This document shows positions 8,200-16,740 of a stretch of 31,561 bases of DNA, piece after piece (the first letter of the stretch is position 1; every line of letters begins with the position of its first letter). The DNA lies in assembly GCA_003506735.1 (NCBI GenBank), contig DNYS01000217.1, positions 30,836 to 62,396 on the forward strand. Direction: 5' to 3'. Below the pieces are notes generated by a model. That model ran no database searches, was not told the origin of the DNA, and saw only the letters and a list, made by a program, of their open reading frames with translations. The translations under genes were made by a program, and so were the position numbers. The stretch is from Nitrospinota bacterium (GTDB lineage Bacteria > UBA8248).

Positions 8200-9149
8200 G
8201 GCAAATCCTCCCCAATCACCTGAAGCTCCAAAACGAGGTTGGCCCCGTTTCGCCTCCTGACTTCGCGCTTCACCTCATCGATTAAGGAAATCACGTCGGA
8301 CGCCGTTGCTCCTCCCCGGTTCACGATAAAATTGCCATGGACCCGGCTGACTTCGGCGCCGCCGGCCCGGTGGCCCTTGAGGCCCAGCGCTTCGATAATT
8401 AGGCCCGCGCGCCCGCCCGGCGGATTCCGGAAAATGGATCCCGCGCAGGGCAGCCCCCAGGGCTGGCGCTCCCGGCGGGCCCTGGCGTCCTTTTGCATGA
8501 AGGCGCGCAACTGGTCCTTATCGCCCCGGGCAAGGCGAAAAACGACGCTTGAAACCAGCCCGGGCTCGGGAAAGAGAGCGCTTCGGTATCCGAACCGGAT
8601 ATCCTCCGAGGGCAGCCTCTCTACCCCTCCCTCCGAAAAACGGATCCATCTGGCGCTTTCCACGGCATCTCCGATAAAACGATCGGCCGTTCCCGCGTTC
8701 ATGGCCAAAGCACCGCCCACCGTTCCGGGAACCCCCGTCAGGCATTCCACCCCTTCCCATCCGCCCTCGACGGCGAAGCGGACCAGGGCGGGGATTTTCA
8801 CGCCTGCGCCCGCCTCCATGAGGGCCCGGTCCTTGGTTTCTTCCCTGAGCGTGAGACTGCGGAAACCTCTCGCGAGAGAGATCACCACGCCCCGGACCCC
8901 GCCGTCCCGGACCAGCGTATTCGCTCCACCGCCGAGCACCGTCACCGGAAGACCCCCCAAGCGGCATCTTTCGAGCAACTCCAGGAGTTCGCCCTCATCC
9001 TTCGGCAGAGCAAGCGCATCCGCCGGGCCTCCCACCTGGAACGTGGTATGAGCCGAAAGATACTCCTCGAAGCGGACCTCGCATCCGAGGCCGCCGAGTA
9101 TCTCCTTCAAATCGCTCGCCACAATCTCCCCCATCAAATGAGCGCTCAT
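8196..9149 (-). CDS. murB: UDP-N-acetylenolpyruvoylglucosamine reductase MurB
   Basis: FAD-dependent enzyme that reduces UDP-GlcNAc-enolpyruvate to UDP-MurNAc. At 317 residues it is the shorter type II form. Seen: HTTFQVGGPAD at about 34-44, the FAD-binding VLGGGANTLVRDGG at 71-84, TGVPGTVGGALAMNAGT at 138-154, FGYRSALF at 186-193, and the catalytic serine in CAGSIFRNP (S238). The C-terminal glutamate region NLVLELQVIG is present. The start ATG at 9149 overlaps the murC stop by 4 nt; a second in-frame ATG five codons later is possible. Confidence 0.96.
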   Translation of the reverse strand: MSAHLMGEIVASDLKEILGGLGCEVRFEEYLSAHTTFQVGGPADALALPKDEGELLELLERCRLGGLPVTVLGGGANTLVRDGGVRGVVISLARGFRSLTLREETKDRALMEAGAGVKIPALVRFAVEGGWEGVECLTGVPGTVGGALAMNAGTADRFIGDAVESARWIRFSEGGVERLPSEDIRFGYRSALFPEPGLVSSVVFRLARGDKDQLRAFMQKDARARRERQPWGLPCAGSIFRNPPGGRAGLIIEALGLKGHRAGGAEVSRVHGNFIVNRGGATASDVISLIDEVKREVRRRNGANLVLELQVIGEDLP

Positions 9150-10576
9150 CCCGCCTCGTCCGTCCGTTCGGAATTAGATTGAAGCCGGTTCAGCAAATCC
9201 TGGCCCACCTTCCACACATCCCCCGCGCCCAGCGTGAGAATCAGATCGCTCGGCCCTACCTCGAGGAGGAGCCCGCGCACACACTCTGAAATGGATGCCG
9301 TCTCCACGCAGGATTTGTGGCCGTGCGCCAAAACACCTTCGGCGATGCGGCCAGAAGTGATCCCTTCGATGGGACTTTCTCCCGCCGCGTAGATGGGCAA
9401 GATGAAAAGAGCGTCGGCATCGGAAAACGCCGTATGAAACGAATCCATCAAGTGCTCTGTCCGCGAGTAGCGGTGGGGCTGAAAGGCGACGACCAGCCGC
9501 CGGCCGGGCCAGGCCTCGCGAACGGCACGGAGCGTTACGCGGATTTCCTCGGGGTGGTGGCCGTAATCGTCCATGACAAGAACATTCGCACTCTCTCCCA
9601 CCCGCTCGAGGCGGCGGCCGATGCCCTCAAAATTCCGGAGGGCCTCCTGCACCACTCCAAAATCGACATTCAGTTCACAGGCCACAGCCACGGCGGCCAG
9701 GGCGTTTTCGGTGTTGTGTCGCCCCGGCATGTTGAGCCGAATCTCGCCCATCTCCTCGCCGTGGCGCCGAACCGAGAAAACCGCCTTGCCATCGACGTAG
9801 CGGTAATTTTCTCCTGTATAGTCGGCTTGAGTCCCGAATCCGTAGGTGAAGAAACGCTTTTCCACGTGCGGAATGAGCTCCTGGATGACCGGATGGTCTA
9901 GGCAAAGGACAGAAAATCCGTAGAACGGCACCTTGTTCATGAATTCGAGGAACGCGCGCTTCAGGGACTCGAAGTCCCCGTAGAAATCCAGATGCTCGGG
10001 GTCGATGTTCGTCACGACCGCAATCGAGGGAAGAAGGCTCAGGAAGGTTCCGTCGCTTTCGTCCGCCTCGGCGACGAGATAATCCCCCGTGCCGAGCCGC
10101 GCGTTGGCACCGATGGCGTTCAGCAGGCCACCCACCACCACCGTCGGGTCGAGCTTCCCGGCAGCCATGACCGAGGCCACCAGGGAGGTCGTCGTGGTTT
10201 TTCCGTGCGTCCCGGCGACGGCCACGCTGAATTTCATCCGCATCAATTCGGCGAGCATCTCAGCCCGCCGGATGACCGGAATTCTTCTTTTTCGTGCCTC
10301 GACAATTTCCACGTTATCCGGCGAAACCGCCGAGCTGTAAACGACAACATCCACATTATCCACATTTTCCGGGTAATGCCCCACGATCACATTCGCACCG
10401 AGCCCGCGGAGGCAGAAAAGAATTTCCTTGGACTGGAGTTCCGATCCGCTCACCTGATAGCCCATGTTCAGCAGGACTTCGGCAATTCCGCACATCCCGG
10501 CGCCGCCGATTCCAATGAAATGGACCCGCCGGGTATGGCGGAGCATCGGATGCCATTTGTTCCCGAGTTTAATCAT
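9146..10576 (-). CDS. murC: UDP-N-acetylmuramate--L-alanine ligase MurC
   Basis: First amino-acid ligase of the Mur pathway, adding L-alanine to UDP-MurNAc with ATP. The 476-residue protein has the N-terminal nucleotide-sugar motif HFIGIGGAGMCGIAE at about 19-33, the ATP P-loop AGTHGKTTTT at 121-130, the central NIDPEHLDFYG, and the C-terminal DDYGHHPEEI block with FQPHRYSRT typical of MurC. An AGGA motif precedes ATG 10576; a second in-frame ATG at codon 11 is an alternative start. It lies 12 nt after murG. Confidence 0.97.
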   Translation of the reverse strand: MIKLGNKWHPMLRHTRRVHFIGIGGAGMCGIAEVLLNMGYQVSGSELQSKEILFCLRGLGANVIVGHYPENVDNVDVVVYSSAVSPDNVEIVEARKRRIPVIRRAEMLAELMRMKFSVAVAGTHGKTTTTSLVASVMAAGKLDPTVVVGGLLNAIGANARLGTGDYLVAEADESDGTFLSLLPSIAVVTNIDPEHLDFYGDFESLKRAFLEFMNKVPFYGFSVLCLDHPVIQELIPHVEKRFFTYGFGTQADYTGENYRYVDGKAVFSVRRHGEEMGEIRLNMPGRHNTENALAAVAVACELNVDFGVVQEALRNFEGIGRRLERVGESANVLVMDDYGHHPEEIRVTLRAVREAWPGRRLVVAFQPHRYSRTEHLMDSFHTAFSDADALFILPIYAAGESPIEGITSGRIAEGVLAHGHKSCVETASISECVRGLLLEVGPSDLILTLGAGDVWKVGQDLLNRLQSNSERTDEAG

Positions 10577-10588
10577 TCCTTCCGTTCC

Positions 10589-11671
10589 TCAAGTCCGGGC
10601 CGTTTCTCGGCAAAGCGCGGTCATCTCGTCCGTTGCGTTCTTGCGGGCCGCCTCCAGGGCCTTGCGCGACATTTCGGCCAACAGCGTGCGATCCCTGTTC
10701 ATCTCCAATAAAAATTCCGCCAAGCTCTTGCCCGTGAGATCCTTCTGGAGAACCATCCGGGCCGCGCCCTGGTCGGCCATGTAGCGCGCGTTGGCCTCCT
10801 GGTGCCCGTGGGCCGAGACGGGCAGCGGAATCAGGAGCGCCGGCAGGCCCATGGCCGTGAGTTCGCCCACCGTCATCGCGCCCGCCCTGGCCACCGCCAG
10901 ATTTGCCCAGCGGTATCGCTCCGCCATGTCATAAAGAAACGCTTCCGCCTCTCCTTTGGCGCCCGCGCTCTCATAGGCTTGGCGTATCCACTCGAGGTCC
11001 CTCTCCCCTGTCTGGTGGACGAATTCGAAATTTTCTCCAGCGGCGCCCAGATGTGCCAAGGCTTCGGCCACCGATTCGTTGATGGCATGCGCCCCCTGGC
11101 TTCCTCCGAAGACGAGAACCCGAAGCGGCCCTTTCCAGAACGAATCCGGCCTCGGCCCGGCTGCCTTCATTTCCTCCCGGAGGGGCAGCCCCATCTCGAC
11201 GACCTTCTCCCGGGCGAAATACTTCGCCGCGCCGGGCAGGCAAACGGCCACCCGCTTCGCCATCCGCGAGAGCAGGCGATTGGCGGCCCCGGGCATGGCA
11301 TTTTGCTCGAGCAGGACGATGGGCCTTCTTTTGAGCCATGAGGCGACCACCGCCGGTGCGCTGCCGTATCCGCCTACACCCAGCACAATGTTCGGATCGA
11401 AGCGGCCCACAATTCCCAACGACTGGAAAATTCCCCACGCCAGTTGGGCAGCGGCCAAGAGCTTTTGAGCGAAAGAGCGCCCCAAGAGCCCGGCGGCCGA
11501 GATTGTCTCAAGAGGCAATTCCTCTTTGGGGAGCACGCGCGCCTCGATCCCCCGCTTTGTTCCCACGAAGAGGACGCGGTACTCGGGCCCGCACCGCTGC
11601 CACGCCCGCGCGACGGCGATTCCTGGATACAGATGACCGCCAGTTCCACCGCCCGCGATCAAAAGACGCAT
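10589..11671 (-). CDS. murG: MurG, lipid II-forming N-acetylglucosaminyltransferase
   Basis: Peripheral membrane GT-B glycosyltransferase that adds GlcNAc to lipid I, giving lipid II. The 360-residue protein starts with AGGGTGGHLYPGIAVA, the glycine-rich motif for the lipid-linked acceptor. GVGGYGSAPAV, LLEQNAMPGAANRLL, VFGGSQGAHAIN and the donor-site RAGAMTVGELTAMGLPALLIPLP are all visible in order. ATG 11671 has an ideal GGAGGTGAGC leader, so the nine-codon upstream extension is not used. It begins 2 nt after ftsW ends. Confidence 0.97.
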   Translation of the reverse strand: MRLLIAGGGTGGHLYPGIAVARAWQRCGPEYRVLFVGTKRGIEARVLPKEELPLETISAAGLLGRSFAQKLLAAAQLAWGIFQSLGIVGRFDPNIVLGVGGYGSAPAVVASWLKRRPIVLLEQNAMPGAANRLLSRMAKRVAVCLPGAAKYFAREKVVEMGLPLREEMKAAGPRPDSFWKGPLRVLVFGGSQGAHAINESVAEALAHLGAAGENFEFVHQTGERDLEWIRQAYESAGAKGEAEAFLYDMAERYRWANLAVARAGAMTVGELTAMGLPALLIPLPVSAHGHQEANARYMADQGAARMVLQKDLTGKSLAEFLLEMNRDRTLLAEMSRKALEAARKNATDEMTALCRETART

Positions 11672-11673
11672 GC

Positions 11674-12855
11674 TCACCTCCCCCCGCCGGAAGACCATGC
11701 GACCCGGAGCCCCTGTCCGTTTTCGGAATTTGCCCCGACGGAGTTCCGCCGCTTCGGAATGCCCGCGCCGCTCCCCGAGGCAATCGAGAGAAGAACCCCC
11801 AGGGCGGTGAGCGACATCACGAGGGAGCTCCCGCCCAAACTGATCAAGGGGAGGGGGACCCCCGTTGTGGGAACCAGCCCCGAGGCGACGGACATGTTGA
11901 TCAGGCTCTGAAGGGTGATCAGCAGGGTCACCCCCACCGCGAGAAGCGCGCTGAACGAATCCTTACAGCGCGATGCGACGGAGAGGCCGCGGTAGAGAAT
12001 GACGGCGAAAACCGCGGCCACGGCCAGCCCACCGAGCAAGCCGAGTTCCTCGCCCACCACCGAGTAGATGAAATCTGTATGCGCCTCGGGCAAATAGAAA
12101 AGCTTCTGCTTTCCCTCGCCAAGGCCCATCCCCGTAATTCCCCCGCGGGCCATCCCGATTAGAGACTGAAACAACTGGTAGCCCGTGTCCTGGGCCGAGT
12201 TGAGAGGATCCAGGAAAGCCAAGATCCTTTGCTTCCGCCAGGGGACAGCGAAAATCATCCAGTAGAGAACCGGCGAGGCCAAAAGGGCACACCCCACGAG
12301 ATGCAGCCACCTCGCCCCGGCCAGGAAGAGCATCATTCCCGCCACGGCGGCAATCAGTATCGCCGTCCCCAGGTCCGGCTGGGCCAAAACCAGCACCAGC
12401 ACCAGGCCCGTGAACATTGCCGAGGGGAGAAAGCCGTACTTAAAATCCTTCAGCCGCTCGCCCTTGACGGACAGGAAATGCGCTAGGAAAAACGCCAGGC
12501 CAAACTTGGCGAACTCGGCGGGCTGGACGCTCATCGGCCCCAACGAAATCCAGCGCCGGGCTCCGCCCGCCTCCCTGCCGATTCCAGGAATAAAGACCAT
12601 CAAAAGCCCGACCGCCGATAGCACGAACACCGGGAACGCCAGGGGCCGAAAGCTCCGGATGTCCACCCGCGCCGCCAGCAGCATCGACACCACCCCGATG
12701 CCGACCCACATGATGTGGCGCTTCACAAAATGATACTGATCCCCATACCGGTCTAGGGCGAGGATGTGACTCGTGCTGTAAACCATCACGATACCAAACG
12801 CCATCAGGCCCAGAGCGCAGGAAAAAATAACGGGGTCAATTCCGCGGCGGCTCAT
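11674..12855 (-). CDS. ftsW: Septal peptidoglycan glycosyltransferase FtsW (SEDS family)
   Basis: A 393-residue polytopic inner-membrane SEDS protein, predicted by hydrophobicity to have about ten transmembrane segments. It polymerises lipid II at the septum with its partner PBP (FtsI here). Family motifs seen: GPMSVQPAEFAKFGLA at about 106-121, AQPDLGTAILI at 158-168, and the extracellular catalytic aspartate in EAHTDFIYSVVGEELG (D261). The C-terminal tail is short, G/S/R-rich and cytoplasmic. FtsW rather than RodA is assigned because of the location inside the dcw run. The ATG overlaps the murD stop by 4 nt. Confidence 0.96.
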   Translation of the reverse strand: MSRRGIDPVIFSCALGLMAFGIVMVYSTSHILALDRYGDQYHFVKRHIMWVGIGVVSMLLAARVDIRSFRPLAFPVFVLSAVGLLMVFIPGIGREAGGARRWISLGPMSVQPAEFAKFGLAFFLAHFLSVKGERLKDFKYGFLPSAMFTGLVLVLVLAQPDLGTAILIAAVAGMMLFLAGARWLHLVGCALLASPVLYWMIFAVPWRKQRILAFLDPLNSAQDTGYQLFQSLIGMARGGITGMGLGEGKQKLFYLPEAHTDFIYSVVGEELGLLGGLAVAAVFAVILYRGLSVASRCKDSFSALLAVGVTLLITLQSLINMSVASGLVPTTGVPLPLISLGGSSLVMSLTALGVLLSIASGSGAGIPKRRNSVGANSENGQGLRVAWSSGGGR

Positions 12856-14249
12856 GAGGCGGCTCCCTTCGAGAGTTCCTGGACCATCTCGCGGAAGATA
12901 TCGCCCCGATGCTCGAAATCCCTGAATTGATCGAAACTCGAACAGGCCGGAGATAGCAGAACCGTCTCGCCCTCCCGGGCCAGGTTCGCAGCGCGGCGAA
13001 CCGCCTCGCCCAACGTCCCGGTCCGCTCCACGGCGACCTCACCCTCAAAAACCCGGGCGAAGCGATCCGCCGCCTCACCGATGAGAAACATCCCCCGGAC
13101 CCGGTCCCGCGCCGGGCCGAGCATGGGCGCCAGGTCCGTACCCTTGTCTGTGCCCCCCGCGATGAGCCATACGCCGCCCTCGGCGCTCATCAGGCTCATC
13201 GCCGTCGCGCCCACATTCGTTCCCTTCGAATCGTTTATCCAGGTCACTCCGCCAATCTGGCCGACGACCTCCATCCGGTGGGGCAGACCCTTGAAGCGCC
13301 GCGCCAGGCGCGCCATGGCTCCGGTCTCTGCCCCCATAAAATGGGCCGCCGCGCAGGCGGCCAAAAAATTCTCCAGGTTGTGGACGCCGGTCACGGCAAG
13401 GTCGTCCGTCGCGCAAACACGCCGGAACTTTCTGCCCTCGACGATGTAGATATCCCGCTCATTGGCGTAAGCGCCCCGGACAGGAGCTTGCTTCCGGCTG
13501 AAAGACAGCGCCTGCTGGAGCCCGGCCGGGAGATAGCGCGCCGTGAGAGGATCGTCCGCATTCACAACCTTGGCGTCTCCGGGGCCCTGGTTCGCGAAAA
13601 GGCGGGCCTTCAACCCGGCGTACTCGTCCAGGTCCGGATGCCGGTCGAGATGATCCGGCGACACGTTGGTCATGACCGCCACGCGCGGCCGCAGCGTCGG
13701 CGACCATTCGAGCTGAAAGCTACTCACCTCGCACACGAAAACATCCGCCTCCTCCCCTATCTCCTCGGCCATCTCGGTCATGGGCCGGCCGATGTTTCCC
13801 CCGACCGGGGCGCGGAATCCGGCTTCCTCGAGAATGCCGCTGAGCATTTCGGCCGTCGTCGTTTTTCCGTTCGTCCCCGTAACGGCCGCGATGGGGACCG
13901 AGGTCAGGCGCGATGCCAGTTCGATCTCGGTAATCACCTCGGCTCCTCCTTCGAGCGCGGCGGCGATAAACGGGTTCGTCGCCGGCACCCCGGGGCTCAC
14001 GATCAGCAGATCGCAGCCGCGAAACGTCTCCTCGCGGTGGCCGCCCAACTCCAATGCCACCTCGGGCGGAAGCCTCCCCGCCAACCCGGCGGGCTCTTTC
14101 AGATCGGTCGCCACCACGTTCGCGCCCCTTTTCGCCAGGGCCGCCGCCGCCGCGCACCCGGTCCTGGCCATTCCCATCACCACGGTCTTTCGGCCGGGAA
14201 GCGCCGCCTCCCAACCAGCCGATATTCGATCCAGCACGGCGCCCGTCAT
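12852..14249 (-). CDS. murD: UDP-N-acetylmuramoylalanine--D-glutamate ligase MurD
   Basis: Adds D-glutamate to UDP-MurNAc-L-Ala. The 465-residue protein carries an N-terminal Rossmann-like domain (VVMGMARTGCAAAAALA at about 23-39, SPGVPATNP at 85-93), the ATP P-loop VTGTNGKTTT at 123-132, NVSPDHLDRHPDLDEY in the central domain, and the C-terminal NDSKGTN and AGGTDKGTD motifs followed by LLSPACSSFDQF, all typical of MurD. I start it at ATG 14249, which overlaps the mraY stop by 4 nt; the open frame continues upstream through mraY but this is incidental. Confidence 0.97.
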   Translation of the reverse strand: MTGAVLDRISAGWEAALPGRKTVVMGMARTGCAAAAALAKRGANVVATDLKEPAGLAGRLPPEVALELGGHREETFRGCDLLIVSPGVPATNPFIAAALEGGAEVITEIELASRLTSVPIAAVTGTNGKTTTAEMLSGILEEAGFRAPVGGNIGRPMTEMAEEIGEEADVFVCEVSSFQLEWSPTLRPRVAVMTNVSPDHLDRHPDLDEYAGLKARLFANQGPGDAKVVNADDPLTARYLPAGLQQALSFSRKQAPVRGAYANERDIYIVEGRKFRRVCATDDLAVTGVHNLENFLAACAAAHFMGAETGAMARLARRFKGLPHRMEVVGQIGGVTWINDSKGTNVGATAMSLMSAEGGVWLIAGGTDKGTDLAPMLGPARDRVRGMFLIGEAADRFARVFEGEVAVERTGTLGEAVRRAANLAREGETVLLSPACSSFDQFRDFEHRGDIFREMVQELSKGAAS

Positions 14250-15331
14250 CTCAGCTTCAGGGTGCTCAGGCTCAACAGCGCCAGCACCACGGCAACGATC
14301 CAGAAGCGCACGATCACCTTCGGCTCGGACCACCCCTTTTCCTCGAAGTGATGGTGGAGCGGGGCCATCCGGAAAATCCGCTGGCCCGTGGTCTTGAACG
14401 AAGTCACCTGGACGATGACCGATAACGCCTCGAGAACAAACAAACCGCCCACCAGGAAAAGAAGGAGTTCTTGCTTGATGGACAGAGCGATGGCGGCGAG
14501 GGCGGCGCCCAGCGGCAGCGCGCCCACATCGCCCATGAAAATTTGCGCCGGATAGGCGTTGAACCACAAAAACCCCAGTCCCGCGCCGAACAGCGCCCCG
14601 CAAACGATTGCGAGCTCGCCCACTCCCCGCACCGGCAACACGAGAAGATAGCGGGAGATGACCGCGTGTCCCGCGACATAGCTGAATACGAGATAGGCCC
14701 CCACCGCCACTATGTAGGGGCCGATGGCCAGCCCATCGAGGCCGTCGGTGAGGTTCACCGCATTGCTCGTCGCCACGATCACCAGCGCCGCGTAGGGCAC
14801 ATACCAGATACCGATATCGGGCTGGATATTTTTAAAGAAAGGGAACATAACGACGGACCGGAAAGAGGGCTCGACCATCCCGCTGTAGAGCGCGTAGCCG
14901 GCCAGCAGGCCGAGGATTCCCTGAATCGTGAACTTGCGAAGGGGGGTGATTCCCTTTTTGTTTTTGAGCACGACCTTCATGTAATCGTCGGCGAAGCCCA
15001 GCGCGCCGAATCCGGCCAAAACGAACAAAATCAGCCAAACGAACCGGTTGGCGAGACTGTTCCAGAGCAGAATCGAACAGATCACGCTGAAGAGGATCAA
15101 CAACCCGCCCATGGCGGGCGTGCCGGCCTTCGAGAAATGGCTCTGCGGGCCATCGGCGCGGATTTCCTCGCCAATCCTTCGCCGTTTCAAAGCTTTGATC
15201 AGACCGGGACCCAGGATGAGACAGATGCCCATCCCGAACATGACCGCCACCGCGGACCGGAATGTGATGAACCGGAAGACGTTCAGGGCCGAGATCCATT
15301 CGCTCATGGCGATCGTAATTGCGTACAACAT
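14246..15331 (-). CDS. mraY: Phospho-MurNAc-pentapeptide transferase MraY
   Basis: Integral membrane enzyme that makes lipid I by transferring phospho-MurNAc-pentapeptide to undecaprenyl phosphate. The 361-residue protein has about ten hydrophobic segments. Seen: TPAMGGLLIL at about 71-80, the Mg-binding FADDYMKV with D115/D116, NAVNLTDGLDGLAIGP at 190-205, the MGDVGALPLGAALA loop, and the cytoplasmic MAPLHHHFEEKGW histidine motif near the end. Length and motif order match the family. Start ATG shares one base with the murF stop (TGATG). Confidence 0.98.
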   Translation of the reverse strand: MLYAITIAMSEWISALNVFRFITFRSAVAVMFGMGICLILGPGLIKALKRRRIGEEIRADGPQSHFSKAGTPAMGGLLILFSVICSILLWNSLANRFVWLILFVLAGFGALGFADDYMKVVLKNKKGITPLRKFTIQGILGLLAGYALYSGMVEPSFRSVVMFPFFKNIQPDIGIWYVPYAALVIVATSNAVNLTDGLDGLAIGPYIVAVGAYLVFSYVAGHAVISRYLLVLPVRGVGELAIVCGALFGAGLGFLWFNAYPAQIFMGDVGALPLGAALAAIALSIKQELLLFLVGGLFVLEALSVIVQVTSFKTTGQRIFRMAPLHHHFEEKGWSEPKVIVRFWIVAVVLALLSLSTLKLR

Positions 15332-16740
15332 CAGCCTCGCAGAGCCTCCACCGCGCGCTCCATCTCCATCGAGCGCGACCCCTTGACCAACACCCAGTCG
15401 CCGGGCATCAACCGCTTAGCCGTCCAGGCGGCAGCTTCCTCGGGTGTTTTGCAGGGCTCGATCCAATCGGCCCCCACTCCCGACTCCAGGGCTTCGAGCG
15501 CCGCGTAACGCATCATCGGACCCACGGTTGCCAGAAAATCGATTTTCCCGCTCACCACCGCGCGGCCAATTTCGACGTGGGCGAACTCCTCGTAGGCGCC
15601 CAACTCCTTCATGTCGCCCAGAATCGCGAAGGCCCGGCCCGCGCCCTTGAGCTCGGCCAAGGTTTCGATGGCCTGGCGGACGGAGGCCGGATTCGCGTTG
15701 TAGGCGTCGTTCAAAAGGAAGACCTCCTCCCGGATTTCTTCAACCGAAAGGCGCATGGCCGGAAGGACCGCCCTCTCGATCCCCCGGGCGATTGCAACCA
15801 GGGGACTGCCCAGTTGAGAAGCCGCGGCGGCCGCCGCCAGCGCGTTCAGGACGTTTTGCCGCCCCAGCGCCCGGAGCCGCACCTCCGCCTCCTCCCCGTG
15901 CAGATGAATCCGGAACGAGATTCCATCCTGGGCTGACATCCGGATATCCGTTGCATAAGCGTCGCTACCCGGTCCGAGGCCGAAGCTCAAAACACGCCCC
16001 CCCTTCGCGCGGAACCCATCGTCCAGAATCCGGCACTGCAGGTCATCGGAGGGCAAGACAGCCACACCCTCCGGTCCCATCGCCTCCAAAAGTTCCCCCT
16101 TTGCATCGCGTACGGCCTCTATCGAGCCCAACCCCTCTAGGTGCGCCGGGGCAACCGATGTGATTACGGCCACTTCGGGCGCGGCGATCTCGGCCAGGCG
16201 GCATATCTCGCCGGGCCGGTTCATTCCAATCTCGAACACCGCCCGCTTGTGCGGCGGTCCCAGGCCGAACACCTGGAGCGGCAACCCGATGAGATTATTC
16301 AGGTTCCCCTTTGATATGAGCGTCTCACCGCCCTCGGCCAGGATGGCGCCGAGCATCTCCTTGGTGGTCGTCTTGCCGTTGCTGCCGGTCACCGCCACCA
16401 CGGGCACATCGAACCGGGACCGGTGAAAACGGGCGAGATCGCCCAGCGCCCGGAGGGTGTCCTCCACCTCCACCGCGAAGGCGTTCCCGGGCACCTGGGG
16501 CAGGCGTCCCCGGACGGCCAGGCATCCCGCCGCCCCGGCTTCGAGCGCCGCCTCCAGAAAATCGTGGCCATCGAAATTTGGCCCCTCGATGGGAATGAAA
16601 AGCTCCCCTGCCTTGAGGGTCCGGGAATCCGTGCTCACTCCGAAGGCTTGGATATCCCTCCGCCCCTCCAGGAGGTTCCCCGAAACGGCCTCTTCGATTT
16701 CGTGAGCGGCGAATTCCGCAACCATGTCCACCTCGATCAT
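15331..16740 (-). CDS. murF: UDP-MurNAc-tripeptide--D-alanyl-D-alanine ligase MurF
   Basis: Adds the D-Ala-D-Ala dipeptide to complete the pentapeptide precursor. The 469-residue protein shows VSTDSRTLKAGELFIPIEG at about 35-53, the P-loop VTGSNGKTTTKEML at 117-130, NLNNLIGLPLQVFG, IGMNRPGEI, LNDAYNANPASV and LVKGSRSMEME near the C-terminus, all expected for MurF. ATG 16740 overlaps the murE stop by 4 nt; an in-frame ATG five codons later is possible. Its substrate D-Ala-D-Ala must come from a ligase encoded elsewhere, since no ddl gene is in this cluster. Confidence 0.97.
   Translation of the reverse strand: MIEVDMVAEFAAHEIEEAVSGNLLEGRRDIQAFGVSTDSRTLKAGELFIPIEGPNFDGHDFLEAALEAGAAGCLAVRGRLPQVPGNAFAVEVEDTLRALGDLARFHRSRFDVPVVAVTGSNGKTTTKEMLGAILAEGGETLISKGNLNNLIGLPLQVFGLGPPHKRAVFEIGMNRPGEICRLAEIAAPEVAVITSVAPAHLEGLGSIEAVRDAKGELLEAMGPEGVAVLPSDDLQCRILDDGFRAKGGRVLSFGLGPGSDAYATDIRMSAQDGISFRIHLHGEEAEVRLRALGRQNVLNALAAAAAASQLGSPLVAIARGIERAVLPAMRLSVEEIREEVFLLNDAYNANPASVRQAIETLAELKGAGRAFAILGDMKELGAYEEFAHVEIGRAVVSGKIDFLATVGPMMRYAALEALESGVGADWIEPCKTPEEAAAWTAKRLMPGDWVLVKGSRSMEMERAVEALRG

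Noticed and set aside
13278..14351. 357-codon plus-strand ORF antisense to murD
   Set aside because: Shadow frame with R/H/G-rich composition; murD on the other strand is unambiguous.
12852..14603. MurD with a 118-residue N-terminal extension
   Set aside because: The upstream part is a shifted reading of mraY. MurD motifs start right after ATG 14249, which overlaps the mraY stop in the usual ATGA form.
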